Positions 7,990 through 16,935 of a stretch of 64,000 nucleotides of DNA are shown here, one piece after another. A program made the position numbers and the translations under genes. How positions within the stretch are numbered: position 1 is the stretch's first letter; every line of letters begins with the position of its first letter. The stretch is from Clostridia bacterium. GTDB taxonomy: Bacteria; Bacillota; Clostridia; Christensenellales; Aristaeellaceae. The stretch lies in assembly GCA_017541105.1 (NCBI GenBank), contig JAFXZS010000001.1, positions 1 to 64,000 of the forward strand, in the 5' to 3' direction. The notes below the pieces were generated by a model that saw only the letters and a list, made by a program, of their open reading frames with translations, ran no database searches and had not been told where the DNA came from.

Positions 7990-8946
7990 ATGATCATTAA
8001 CACAGGTATGCGCACAGACATTCCTGCCTTCTACTCTGATTGGTTTGTAAACCGGCTGAGGGCTGGGTTTGTGCTGGTCCGCAATCCATACAATCCCCGT
8101 TCTGTTACCCGCTACCGGCTGTCACCGGATGTGGTGGATCTGATCGGTTTCTGCACGAAAAATCCGGCGCCGATGCTCCCGCATATGGATCTGCTCCGCC
8201 CCTATGGACAATACTGGTTTGTGACAATCACGCCATATGGGAAAGAGATCGAACCGCGTGTTCCGGACAAGCGGAGCGTGCTTGAAAACTTCAAACGCCT
8301 TTCTGATATGGTTGGCATAGACAGCATAGGATGGCGTTATGATCCGATCTTCATCAGCGAAGAGTATCCGGTTGAACGGCATATCAAAGCGTTTGAGTAT
8401 ATGGCAAAAACACTGTCGGGGTATACACGCACGGCAGTGATCAGTTTTGTTGATCTGTACGAGAAAACGAAGCGGAACTTCCCGGAGGTTCGACAGGTTA
8501 CCGCAGAGCAGCGCCTCCTGCTGGGAAAGACATTTATTGAGATAGGGAAGCAATACGGCATGACGATCCGTCCCTGCGGAGAGGGTAACGAACTTGCATC
8601 TTTCGGCGCGGACTGCAGCGGATGCATGACAATTGCCACCTATGAAAAAGCGCTGCATCATCGGCTGAAGATGCCAAAGACCGCACCGGCCCGAAAGGAA
8701 TGTGCCTGCTATCTGGGCGGAGATATCGGAGCATACAATACCTGCGGACATTTATGCCGATACTGTTACGCCAACTATAACGCGGAAACCGTAAGAAGGT
8801 ATATGACGGCACATGATCCGAAATCGCCGCTGCTTATCGGACAGTTAATGCCGGAGGATCAGGTGTATGAAGCTAAACAGGAAAGCTGGATCGATCCTCA
8901 GATTTCTATTGACAGCATAATAGTATCAGGAATCTATGAGGAGTGA
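7990..8946 (+). CDS. DUF1848 protein (putative Fe-S / radical-SAM-like)
   Basis: A 318-residue member of DUF1848. Visible signatures are MIINTGMRTDIPAFYSDWF at the start, DLIGFCTKNPAPM near residue 60, DSIGWRYDPIF near 110, and the C-terminal cysteine cluster (CACYLGGDIGAYNTC...CRYCYANY) near 240-265, whose CxxCxYCYA arrangement is like that of radical-SAM and spore-photoproduct-lyase-type enzymes. The reaction is not known. Start ATG at 7990 follows GAGGAAAG; the frame is open earlier but the conserved protein begins here. Its last bases overlap the start of the chimeric ORF downstream. Confidence 0.9.
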   Translation: MIINTGMRTDIPAFYSDWFVNRLRAGFVLVRNPYNPRSVTRYRLSPDVVDLIGFCTKNPAPMLPHMDLLRPYGQYWFVTITPYGKEIEPRVPDKRSVLENFKRLSDMVGIDSIGWRYDPIFISEEYPVERHIKAFEYMAKTLSGYTRTAVISFVDLYEKTKRNFPEVRQVTAEQRLLLGKTFIEIGKQYGMTIRPCGEGNELASFGADCSGCMTIATYEKALHHRLKMPKTAPARKECACYLGGDIGAYNTCGHLCRYCYANYNAETVRRYMTAHDPKSPLLIGQLMPEDQVYEAKQESWIDPQISIDSIIVSGIYEE

Positions 8947-9610
8947 TGGCTTCAATTGTCAAGCGCGGCAGCTGCAATTAAACGGCGGCGATATCAAGTC
9001 GGTGCAGGGAGATTCCGGGTGTGCTGAAGCAAGAATGGTGACAGATCACTTTGAATCGGCGATCTCCTCTGTCCGTGTTCCCCGGGACTATCCCATGTTT
9101 CCGCTGATCCACTGTGCAGATCTCACGCGGCGGGAAGACAGCAACGTCCCGACTGCCGGCGATATTCTCCGGCTGGGCCGGATTGATCCTGTCCCGTGCG
9201 ATGTTTTCTCCGAAAACCTGGTGTATACCTATATCGGGCGTCCTGCCTACAGGGAGTTTAAGCGGCCGGTCTGTTTTATTTTGAAGCCGCTGCCCGCTCT
9301 GCTGCAGAACCTCCCATCCGCGGTCATCGTGCTGATTATGGCGGTATTGTTCCGGCATTTCCGGCGGAGCACAAAGCTGCGTCAGGTTCTGAACACCCTC
9401 AATGCCTGCATCGTTGCCGTTCTGCTGAACTCAGCCGTTCATCTGTTCATGAACGCATCCGGAATTGCCGGAAGGATCGACTGGATCGCACTGGCGATCT
9501 TCGTTGCCGCTTTCCTGCTGCTGTTCCGGTTCAAGGTCAATCCGCTTTATGTGATGGCGGCATCGGGAATCCTTGGCCTGATTCTGTATCCGCTGGTTCC
9601 GGGAGGCTGA
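8936..9610 (+). pseudogene. Chimeric ORF: hypothetical N-terminal piece joined to half a chromate transporter
   Basis: One open frame of 224 codons made of two unrelated parts. Residues 35-117 are soluble and include CADLTRREDSNVPTAGDILR and YTYIGRPAYREF, a pattern found in uncharacterised proteins with a (F/Y)YGRPAYR motif. From about residue 122 (base 9300) the protein becomes hydrophobic and matches the C-terminal part of a ChrA/CHR chromate-transporter domain (SAVIVLIMAVLFRHFRR, then AAFLLLFRFKVNPLYVM). A normal CHR domain is about 180 residues; the first half is missing. It looks like a deletion that fused two genes. Translation would start at 8936, overlapping DUF1848, or at the ATG at 9035; no clear RBS supports either. 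Confidence 0.55.
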
Positions 9611-9823
9611 ACACGGTCCGTTCTGCCGTCCGGCTCATCAGAAAATCCGGAACCGGCAGGAGAACGCACTTCCGATCGAGCAGGAGGGAATGAAGCGGCA
9701 TCTGGTTTATGACAGACCGGACAAGTCAAAACCTGGAATGATACATGAGAAAAACAGTATATATCATGCATTATAGCCAAATCTCTCTTGCGTTTTTCGG
9801 AAATCCGTGTTACTTTTCCCATA

Positions 9824-9907
9824 CAGTTCGAAAGAACTGGATCTATGGCAAAGGTGCCGATGCCCCGAACAGTGGGCGTCGGCTTTCGTTTTACCATATT
9901 TGCCATA
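9824..9907 (+). promoter_or_regulatory. Structured purF leader: candidate riboswitch or attenuator, class unknown
   Basis: Hairpin A pairs CAGTTC (9824-9829) with GAACTG (9834-9839) around a GAAA loop. A long stem pairs TATGGCAAA (9844-9852) with TTTGCCATA (9899-9907), nine perfect pairs, and encloses hairpin B (GCCGATGCCC 9856-9865 with GGGCGTCGGC 9874-9883). The 3' strand TTTGCC (9899-9904) can instead pair with GGCAAA (9917-9922), the 5' arm of the terminator that follows. The two states exclude each other: stem closed leaves the terminator free, stem open allows an antiterminator. I could not match the cores of purine, PRPP/ykkC or ZTP riboswitches. Confidence 0.6.
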
Positions 9908-9916
9908 ACGAGACCG

Positions 9917-9959
9917 GGCAAAGGCGTCGCTGCTGTTCAGCAGCGGCGCTGCCTTTTTT
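9917..9959 (+). terminator. Intrinsic terminator in the purF leader
   Basis: CGCTGCT (9928-9934) pairs with AGCAGCG (9939-9945) around GTTC, extended by GCGT/GCGC and, past a three-base bulge, GGCA/TGCC, and followed by six T (9954-9959). It stands between the structured leader and purF, so it would stop transcription before the gene unless the antiterminator forms. Confidence 0.75.
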
Positions 9960-10014
9960 CAGAGGGGAATATGCCACACATCAGCAGACTGTCAAAGCTG
10001 AAGGAGGGGTTGCC

Positions 10015-10110
10015 ATGACGGACACAGGAAACTGGTTCAGCACACCGGCTGCCTTACTGACCAACACCGATAAACTCTTTTGTTCAGGCCATGGAGAAGT
10101 ATGCTTATGA
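10015..10110 (+). CDS. 31-codon ORF immediately upstream of and coupled to purF
   Basis: A short ORF starting MTDTGNWFSTPAALL with an unusually good ribosome site (AAGGAGGGG five bases before ATG at 10015). Its TGA at 10108-10110 overlaps the purF ATG at 10107 as ATGA, the usual geometry for translational coupling. It lies after the leader terminator, so it would be translated on read-through transcripts. No family was recognised; two cysteines and a Trp are present. It may be a leader peptide, a small protein or a chance ORF; the RBS and the overlap argue against chance. Confidence 0.45.
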   Translation: MTDTGNWFSTPAALLTNTDKLFCSGHGEVCL

Positions 10111-11585
10111 AGGAAGAATGCGGAGTATTCGGAATCTGGTCCCCTCAAAAGAAAACCATAGCGGAGGAGATCTATCTGGGGTTATACGCACTGCAGCACA
10201 GGGGACAGGAAAGCTGCGGGATTGCGGTTTCCTGCGACGGTGTGTTTCAGCATTACAAGCATGAAGGACTGGTGGGAGAAGTATTTAACCGTGAAGCCCT
10301 GGACCGGATCGGAGAAGGCAATATTGCTGTCGGCCATGTGCGGTACTCTACTACCGGCGGAAACAACCATCACAATGTCCAGCCGCTTGTTGTCCGCCAC
10401 ATGAAAGGAAACATGGCGCTGTGCCATAACGGCAATCTGGTCAATGCCCGATCCTTGCGGGAAAAGCATGAACTCAACGGTGCGATTTTTCATGGTACCG
10501 CAGACACAGAAACCATCGTTTATACCATCGTATCGGAACGGCTGAAAGCTTCGACCACCGAAGAAGCTGTATTTCAGACAATGCAGCAGCTGCAGGGGGC
10601 TTATTCCTGCGTGCTGATGACCGCCACAAAACTGATTGCTTTCCGGGACCCGTTTGGCTTCCGGCCGTTATGCTATGGCAGAATGCAGGACGGAAGCTAT
10701 GTTGTTTCCTCAGAATCCTGTGCACTTGATACAATCGGCGCCGCATTAATCCGCGATATCGATCCCGGTGAGATCGTCATCTTCGGGAAAGAAGGCATCA
10801 TTGAAGACCGCCGCCTCTGCGGCAACAGACCGGCACTGTGTGTTTTCGAATACATTTATTTTGCCCGCCCTGATTCTGTCATAGAAGGCGCTTCAGTGCA
10901 TGCTGCCCGGCTCCGGGCCGGCCGCTTCCTGGCACAGGAAAGTCCTGTGGATGCGGATGTTGTCATCGGAATACCGGACTCCGGCATCGACGCGGCCCTT
11001 GGCTATGCCCAGGAGAGCGGAATTCCTTATGGTGTCGGCTTCCTAAAAAACAAGTATATCGGACGCAGCTTTATTGCCCCGGATCAGATGACGCGGGAAT
11101 CCGCTGTGAAAATCAAACTGAATGTCATTGCAGAAACAGTACGCGGGAAACGGGTTGTCCTGATTGATGATTCTATCGTCCGCGGAACAACAAGTGAGCG
11201 AATTGTAAGGCTTCTGAGGGAATCAGGCGCAAAGGAGGTCAATATGAGAATCTCTTCCCCGCCTTTCCGGTATCCCTGTTTTTTCGGAACAGATGTGGAT
11301 TCGCAAGATAATCTGATTGCATGCCGTCTGAATACTCTGGAGGAAATCGCAGCAGATATCGGTACGGATTCCCTGGCCTATCTGTCTGTAAATGCTGTTC
11401 ACCGTCTGACCGGCAGACAACAGGGTATGTTCTGCGATGGATGTTTTACCGGGAAGTATCCCATCGATATCACGGAAAACCAGGGGAAAAACAAGTTCGA
11501 GCAGCCTCTTCCCCCATGTGAACCTGGCGTACGCTGCCCTAACTCCTCTTCTTTTCTCTGTACTCCCCGGGAGTTATGTCCGTAA
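10107..11585 (+). CDS. purF: Amidophosphoribosyltransferase
   Basis: PurF makes 5-phosphoribosylamine from PRPP and glutamine, the first step of purine synthesis. The 492-residue protein begins MKEECGVFGIW; removal of four residues would expose the N-terminal Cys nucleophile of the class-II glutaminase domain (LQHRGQES, HVRYSTTGGNN follow). The C-terminal half has the PRPP loop VVLIDDSIVRGTTS. Four cysteine sites of the B. subtilis-type [4Fe-4S] enzyme are visible (CVFEY, YPCFFG, CDGC). ATG at 10107 is preceded by GGAG; an in-frame ATG at 10101 is an alternative. After KNKFE near residue 463 the C-terminus is unusual: about 30 residues rich in Pro and Cys run 47 bases into the convergent AraC gene, suggesting a lost stop. 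Confidence 0.95.
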   Translation: MKEECGVFGIWSPQKKTIAEEIYLGLYALQHRGQESCGIAVSCDGVFQHYKHEGLVGEVFNREALDRIGEGNIAVGHVRYSTTGGNNHHNVQPLVVRHMKGNMALCHNGNLVNARSLREKHELNGAIFHGTADTETIVYTIVSERLKASTTEEAVFQTMQQLQGAYSCVLMTATKLIAFRDPFGFRPLCYGRMQDGSYVVSSESCALDTIGAALIRDIDPGEIVIFGKEGIIEDRRLCGNRPALCVFEYIYFARPDSVIEGASVHAARLRAGRFLAQESPVDADVVIGIPDSGIDAALGYAQESGIPYGVGFLKNKYIGRSFIAPDQMTRESAVKIKLNVIAETVRGKRVVLIDDSIVRGTTSERIVRLLRESGAKEVNMRISSPPFRYPCFFGTDVDSQDNLIACRLNTLEEIAADIGTDSLAYLSVNAVHRLTGRQQGMFCDGCFTGKYPIDITENQGKNKFEQPLPPCEPGVRCPNSSSFLCTPRELCP

Positions 11586-12732
11586 TTTCCTTGAACACTT
11601 TTGAAAAGTGCCCCTGGCTTGAAAATCCAAGATAAGCTGCAATGGCGGAAACGGATCTGTCTGTATAGCGAAGAAGCCGTTTGCTCTCTTCAATTTTCTC
11701 GTTTCGTATAAAAGCTGCCAGAGGAATCCCTGCTTCCTGCGTAAATCTCCGGGACAGGTGCTGACGGCTCAGAAAGAGACCGGCGGCAATCTGATCCGTC
11801 GTGATTGCTTCGGACAGATGATGCTGAACATAATTAGCGACATTTCTCACCAGATCGGAAGCGTAGTTTCCATGGCGAATTCGCTGAACCTGCTGTGTAT
11901 AAAAAAGAATCATATCATATTGCAGCCGGGTAATCTGATGTATATCCGTCATCATCTCGCATTCCTGAATATATGCATCACTGGATGTTAAAGCATCTTC
12001 TACATCCATGCCGCCGCGTATCGCCGCCCGGCTGGATTCGGCTGCTGTAACAATGAAAGTATTCTTTGCCTGACGCAGTTGTTCACGAGCCATAACTCCG
12101 GGCCGTACTGCGGGAGCTTCCTGAGCGAACGCTTCCAGCGCTGCAACATCTCCCTTCCGGATAATGTTCATAATTGTCTGTTCAATGGCCAGCGTATTGT
12201 GCAGTTCTTCCGGAGGAATTCCTTTTTCCGAGAAATGTTTCTCTGTGCGCCTTTCTTCCAGACCAAATTGATCTTCTCTGCCTCCGATTAAGTCATTCAG
12301 CGTGACTTTTTCATTATTCACCATAAAGTTAATGGCACACATCATCTGCATCATGCTTTCCAGCGGAAGGCGGATAATTTGTTTCATACCAATCAGAAAA
12401 TCAGAAATATCATCTGAGGGGAGAGCCAATTCGAAAGCCATATCCCTTAATTCCTGATCCTGTGCAGCCGTTTGCCGGCTGGGGCCGATCACAATCTGAT
12501 AATTACTGCTGGCAACAATGCCAAAGTAGAAAAAACTGGATGTAACACGGAACAGGATATGTTCATTTGGGAAAGGAATATCCTTGTGTGCTAACAAAAC
12601 AGGATCTTTGGGAAGATTGACCACGCTGTGATAAAAAAGCATCTGGTCTTTATTGTAAAGCCGGACAGGAATACCGGAAAGGTTGCCAACCATGGTGCAA
12701 AGGTAAACTAAATCATCCTTTTTCACAAACAT
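11539..12732 (-). CDS. AraC-family transcriptional regulator
   Basis: A 397-residue regulator. Residues about 295-395 hold the two helix-turn-helix AraC domain (ITTDQIAAGLFLSRQHLSRRF and SVSAIAAYLGFSSQGHFSKVFK). The N-terminal 280 residues form an uncharacterised sensor region seen in Clostridia AraC proteins. It is divergent from the MFS-GH78-GH3 operon and most likely controls it in response to a rhamnosyl-glycoside. The open frame extends upstream to 12771, but the promoter -10 lies at 12756-12751, so translation must begin at or after the ATG at 12732; GTG two codons later has better spacing from GGGGGAG and is possible. Its 3' end overlaps purF tail to tail. Confidence 0.9.
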   Translation of the reverse strand: MFVKKDDLVYLCTMVGNLSGIPVRLYNKDQMLFYHSVVNLPKDPVLLAHKDIPFPNEHILFRVTSSFFYFGIVASSNYQIVIGPSRQTAAQDQELRDMAFELALPSDDISDFLIGMKQIIRLPLESMMQMMCAINFMVNNEKVTLNDLIGGREDQFGLEERRTEKHFSEKGIPPEELHNTLAIEQTIMNIIRKGDVAALEAFAQEAPAVRPGVMAREQLRQAKNTFIVTAAESSRAAIRGGMDVEDALTSSDAYIQECEMMTDIHQITRLQYDMILFYTQQVQRIRHGNYASDLVRNVANYVQHHLSEAITTDQIAAGLFLSRQHLSRRFTQEAGIPLAAFIRNEKIEESKRLLRYTDRSVSAIAAYLGFSSQGHFSKVFKEITDITPGEYREKKRS

Positions 12733-12750
12733 CTCCCCCGTTGCGCGACA

Positions 12751-12779
12751 ATTATAAGAAATATGCGACAAATATGCAA
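12751..12779 (-). promoter_or_regulatory. Promoter of the AraC regulator gene
   Basis: On the minus strand TTGCAT (12779-12774), a 17-base spacer and TATAAT (12756-12751) make a near-ideal promoter. The sequence GCATATTT occurs twice in direct order, 11 bases apart, from the -35 through the spacer, a possible site for autoregulation. The divergent operon has only a weak -10 (TAGAAT, 12801-12806) and no clear -35, as expected for an activator-dependent promoter. Confidence 0.65.
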
Positions 12780-12853
12780 GATATTACCCTATATTTCTGG
12801 TAGAATAGTATCAGAAGAACCGGAATCATCGAAACGTGAAAGGAGCCGTCTTC

Positions 12854-14398
12854 ATGGCAAAGCTGTCTTCCCCGGTTTTTAACAGCCGCATAAAGAGCGA
12901 AAACGTAACAAAGCCTGAGAAATGGCTGGGCTATCTGTTTGGGCCTGCGGGCGCTTTGCTGCTGAATGCTGTCCTGGCGACCTATCTGAACGTATATTAT
13001 ACAGACGTTCTGAACCTGACACCCCTGTGGGGCGGCGTTTTCCTGACCGTATTCCCGATCGTTTCCAAAGTGATCGACGCCGTCACCAACGTCCTGATGG
13101 GACAGGTGATTGACCGCACGCATACAAAGCAGGGAAAAGCGCGGCCCTGGCTGCTGTTAGCGGCTTTCCTGGTGCCTCTGACAGGTATCCTGCTGTTCAC
13201 TGTTCCTGAGAACAACGATACTGTCAAAGCTCTCTGGGTGATGATTTCCTACAATCTTTTCTACTCTTTTGCTTATACCATCTTCAGCATGAGCCACAGC
13301 CTGATGGTTCCGCTGTCTACCCGCGACGGAACGGCGCGCGGCGGACTGAGCGTGTTCAACCAGATCACGACCATCATGATGAGCGGCATTCTGGTTGCGC
13401 TGGTATTTCCCATGGTCATCATGCCGATGATCGGCGTAGATAAATCCAAATGGATTACACTTATGTCCATCCTCTCGATCGTTGCTCTTCCGCTGACCCT
13501 GCTGGAATACTACTTCACCAAGGAACGGGTCACGGAAGAAAGTACAAAGGCGGAGCAGGAACAAAGCAGGCTTCCTTTCCTGAAACAGATGAAGATCCTC
13601 TTCACGGACAAATATATGATCCTGATGTATATCTATTTTTTCGTTTACACCATCGGTATGACGCTGAAAAACCTTGGACTTGTATATTACTGCAATTACG
13701 TTCTGGGAACCTACAATGACGGCATTACCCAGATGCTGGTTTCCGTAATCGGCGGCATTCCCATGGGGATCGGTATCTTCGCTGTGTGGCCGCTGGCAAA
13801 GAAATTCGGCAAACGGAATGTGACCATGTTCGGCTTTATGCTGTATGCTATCGGCAGCCTGATCTGCTGGCTGTTCCCGACAAGCCTGGTTATTGTACTG
13901 ATCGGACAGTTTATCAAGAACATCGGCGGCCTTCCCTGTGCCTATGTCTTTATGGCTCTCTTTGCTGACTGCCTGGATCATCTGGAATGGCGGAAAGACA
14001 TTCGCATGGACGGTGCAGCCATGAGTATTTATAACATTATTGCGGTAGCAATGGTCGGAATCATGACCGGCGTCTTTAACTGGCTGCTTGCAGGGACCGG
14101 TTATATTGCCCCGATTACGGCAGAAAGTGTTTCCGAAGCGGCTTCAACACTCGCGGCCAACGGCTGGACAGCCCAGGTGGCCCTGGAGAACCTGAAACTC
14201 GCGGCGGATGGTGTGCTGACCGTTGCGATGCAGCAGTCTGCAGGTGTGAACTGGGTCATTTCCTTCGCGTTTGTCGGACTGGAAGTCTTCACAGGGATTA
14301 TCCTGGTTGTGATCCTGAAGTTCCTGAATGTGGAAAAGAACATCGCCAGTGAGCAGGCAGAGATCAAGGCTCGCCATGAGGGGGGCAGCGCACAATGA
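12854..14398 (+). CDS. MFS sugar:cation symporter, GPH (MelB/XylP) type
   Basis: A 514-residue protein with twelve predicted membrane helices. The N-terminal [20 protein letters not shown] and the loop [15 protein letters not shown] are the hallmarks of the glycoside-pentoside-hexuronide:cation symporter family; the second is the conserved cytoplasmic loop between helices 2 and 3. It probably brings in an oligosaccharide or aryl-glycoside for the two glycosidases encoded after it. ATG at 12854 has AAGGAG ten bases upstream; the frame is open from a GTG at 12836. Its stop overlaps the next start (ATGA at 14395). A stretch of about 60 residues between the last helices ([18 protein letters not shown]) is longer than usual. 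Confidence 0.9.
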   Translation: MAKLSSPVFNSRIKSENVTKPEKWLGYLFGPAGALLLNAVLATYLNVYYTDVLNLTPLWGGVFLTVFPIVSKVIDAVTNVLMGQVIDRTHTKQGKARPWLLLAAFLVPLTGILLFTVPENNDTVKALWVMISYNLFYSFAYTIFSMSHSLMVPLSTRDGTARGGLSVFNQITTIMMSGILVALVFPMVIMPMIGVDKSKWITLMSILSIVALPLTLLEYYFTKERVTEESTKAEQEQSRLPFLKQMKILFTDKYMILMYIYFFVYTIGMTLKNLGLVYYCNYVLGTYNDGITQMLVSVIGGIPMGIGIFAVWPLAKKFGKRNVTMFGFMLYAIGSLICWLFPTSLVIVLIGQFIKNIGGLPCAYVFMALFADCLDHLEWRKDIRMDGAAMSIYNIIAVAMVGIMTGVFNWLLAGTGYIAPITAESVSEAASTLAANGWTAQVALENLKLAADGVLTVAMQQSAGVNWVISFAFVGLEVFTGIILVVILKFLNVEKNIASEQAEIKARHEGGSAQ

Positions 14399-16923
14399 AA
14401 GCGATCCGGCTGCGAACGGATTATTTGAAGGATCCGCTTGGCATTGATATCCGTCATCCCCGCCTTCAATGGATCTGCGAAGGCGGTGCTAGGCAGACCG
14501 CGTATCAGATTGTTGCGGAGAAGTGGGACAGTGGGAAAGTCGCATCCGCCTCTATGCATGCCGACTATCCTGAAGCGCTTTCCGACCGGGAACGGGTGAA
14601 CTGGAAAGTGCGCCTGTGGGATGAGAAGGATCAGCCGGGAGAATGGAGCGAAGCGTTTTTCGAAATGGGCATTTCGGACTGGAAAGCCCGGTGGATTACA
14701 GGTGATTATTCTCCAAAAAGAAAAGAACGCTATCCCGTGGACTGTTTCCGCAAAGCCTTCTCCGCAGGGAAAGCGGGAAAAGCAAGGCTGTACATCTCGG
14801 CCTGCGGGGAGTACGAGGCCCGGATCAACGGCGAGCGCGTCGGGGATTTCATCCTGGCACCCGGATCCACGGATTATCGCAAGCGGATCCAGTACCAGAC
14901 CTATGACGTGACCGACATGCTCCGGCCCGGCGAGAATGTCCTCACTGTGGAACTCGCGGACGGCTGGTATCGCGGATCCAGCGGAGCTAAAGGCCGTACC
15001 TGCACCTATGGTACTGTTACCCGCCTGATTGCACAGCTGGAGATTATCGATCAGGCCGGAAATGAACAGGTCATCATGACCGATGGCAGCTGGCAGTGGA
15101 GCAATGACGGTCCAATCCGTTTTGCGGACAATGAAGACGGAGAGATTGTTGACGCAAACAAAGCCCCGTCTTATTCCGGAAAAGCAAGAGCGAGTACCAT
15201 CCGCGTACCCCTGACAGCGTCCAATAATGTATTTGTGACGGAACACGAGCGTTATCAGCCGGCCGAAAAGATCATCACGCCCTCCGGGAAAACCGTCCTG
15301 AAGTTCCCGCAGAACCTGTGCGGCTATCTGTCTTTCCGGCTGAATGCAAAGAAAGGGCAGACAATCCATATCCGGCTTGGGGAAATGCTGGATGATGCGG
15401 GAGAGTTTACGCAAAAAAACATCCAGTGCGTGACCAAAGGGAAAGCATCCCCGCTTCAGGAGTTCACTTATACCTGTAAAGAAGGCTTGAACGAATACAA
15501 ACCAAAGTTCTTCTACGGCGGTTTTCAATATGCCCTGATTGAGACGGATATCCCCTACGAAGTGAATGATTTTACGCAGATTGCCCTGTATTCGGACTTC
15601 CCGTTCTCATCTTCCTTCACCTGTTCCAATTTACTGGTAAATCAGTTTTATAAAGCAACAGAATGGTCTCTGAAATCCAATTCGACGGATATTCCCTCTG
15701 ATTGTCCTACCCGGGAGAGGATGGGTTGGACCGGAGACAGCCAGGTTTTCTTTGGCACAGCCAGCTATCTGGCAGACTACGCAGCTTTTGCCCGGAAGCA
15801 TCTGCGCGATGTGTTCGACCGGCAGTGGAAGAACGGCAAATTGCCGCAGATCGCGCCGTTTGCCAATGAGGACTGGTTCATGAACGTGATGAACGGATCT
15901 GTTGGCTGGGCGGATGTCGGCATCCTGATGCCATGGCGCTTCTGGAAGCAATACGGCGACAGGCGTATTCTGGAAGACAACTTCGACAACATGCTTCGCT
16001 ATGCGAAATTTATGATATCCCGCTGCGGAAAATGGGGCGGCATCTATTCCAAACCGTTGGGCATCTCCCGGAAGAGCCGGAAGTATGCTGTCAATGCCGG
16101 CCAGTCCTATGGGGAATGGGCAGAGCCAAAAGACGTAAAAGCCTTTGCCTGGACAGATTTTGCCGTACCACATCCTGAGGAGTCCACCGCATATACCGCA
16201 TGGGTTCTCGGCATTATGGCGGAAATCTGTGAGATCCTCGGAAAACGCGATCCGATTCCGATGCTCAGGGAATACTCAGATGGCGCAAAAAAGGCTTATC
16301 AGGAGATGGTTTCCACTGAAAAGTTCTCCCTGGATACCGATCGTCAGGCCAAGCTGGTACGTCCACTGTTTATGAATCTCCTGAATGAAAAGCAGACGGC
16401 ATTTGCGAAGAAACGTCTGATCCAGGCTCTGGACAACTACGGCTGGCGGTTGGGCACAGGCTTCCTGTCCACGCCGCTGATCCTCTATGTGCTTGCGGAT
16501 ATGGATATTGAGTACGCCTACCGCCTGCTGGAAAATGAGGAGATTCCCGGCTGGCTTTCCATGCCGAAGAGCGGCGCCAGAACCATCTGGGAGGGCTGGG
16601 AAGGGCCAAAGTCAGACAGCGGTATCTGCTCCCTGAATCATTATTCAAAAGGCGCTGCCTGTGAATGGCTGTTTGACACATGCTGCGGCATCCGGGTGAA
16701 GGATGAAAACAGCTTCGTCATCGCACCCCGGCCCGGGGGACACATGAGCTACGCCAGCGCCCGCTATGACAGCATCTATGGCACAGCGGAAAGCGGCTGG
16801 AAAAAGCAGGACGGAAAAAATCTGTTCACTGTTACCGTTCCGGTCAACTGTGAAGCTCTGGTGCGCCTGCCGGATGGCAGCGAATATACGCAGGGGCCGG
16901 GTACAAGAACCTACCAAATCTGA
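14395..16923 (+). CDS. Alpha-L-rhamnosidase, GH78
   Basis: An 842-residue glycoside hydrolase that removes terminal alpha-L-rhamnose from rhamnosides. Domain order matches bacterial GH78: N-terminal beta domains (Bac_rhamnosid_[21 protein letters not shown]), a Bac_rhamnosid beta domain near 280-390, the (alpha/alpha)6 catalytic barrel from about 400, and a C-terminal beta domain. The catalytic acid region [18 protein letters not shown] is at about residues 433-450, with the Asp/Glu residues expected for inverting GH78 enzymes. No signal peptide, so it acts in the cytoplasm after uptake by the upstream symporter, to which it is translationally coupled. Confidence 0.92.
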   Translation: MKAIRLRTDYLKDPLGIDIRHPRLQWICEGGARQTAYQIVAEKWDSGKVASASMHADYPEALSDRERVNWKVRLWDEKDQPGEWSEAFFEMGISDWKARWITGDYSPKRKERYPVDCFRKAFSAGKAGKARLYISACGEYEARINGERVGDFILAPGSTDYRKRIQYQTYDVTDMLRPGENVLTVELADGWYRGSSGAKGRTCTYGTVTRLIAQLEIIDQAGNEQVIMTDGSWQWSNDGPIRFADNEDGEIVDANKAPSYSGKARASTIRVPLTASNNVFVTEHERYQPAEKIITPSGKTVLKFPQNLCGYLSFRLNAKKGQTIHIRLGEMLDDAGEFTQKNIQCVTKGKASPLQEFTYTCKEGLNEYKPKFFYGGFQYALIETDIPYEVNDFTQIALYSDFPFSSSFTCSNLLVNQFYKATEWSLKSNSTDIPSDCPTRERMGWTGDSQVFFGTASYLADYAAFARKHLRDVFDRQWKNGKLPQIAPFANEDWFMNVMNGSVGWADVGILMPWRFWKQYGDRRILEDNFDNMLRYAKFMISRCGKWGGIYSKPLGISRKSRKYAVNAGQSYGEWAEPKDVKAFAWTDFAVPHPEESTAYTAWVLGIMAEICEILGKRDPIPMLREYSDGAKKAYQEMVSTEKFSLDTDRQAKLVRPLFMNLLNEKQTAFAKKRLIQALDNYGWRLGTGFLSTPLILYVLADMDIEYAYRLLENEEIPGWLSMPKSGARTIWEGWEGPKSDSGICSLNHYSKGAACEWLFDTCCGIRVKDENSFVIAPRPGGHMSYASARYDSIYGTAESGWKKQDGKNLFTVTVPVNCEALVRLPDGSEYTQGPGTRTYQI

Positions 16924-16935
16924 CAGGAGCATACC

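Noticed and set aside
9781-9960. Known purine, PRPP/ykkC, ZTP or c-di-GMP riboswitch
   Set aside because: GAAA loop and GGCAAA look a little like c-di-GMP-I, and CCGGGCAAAG a little like the ZTP 3' part, but the conserved cores are not there, so no class is claimed.
14101-15528. A 475-codon minus-strand frame
   Set aside because: Antisense to the symporter and rhamnosidase genes, with no recognisable domain.
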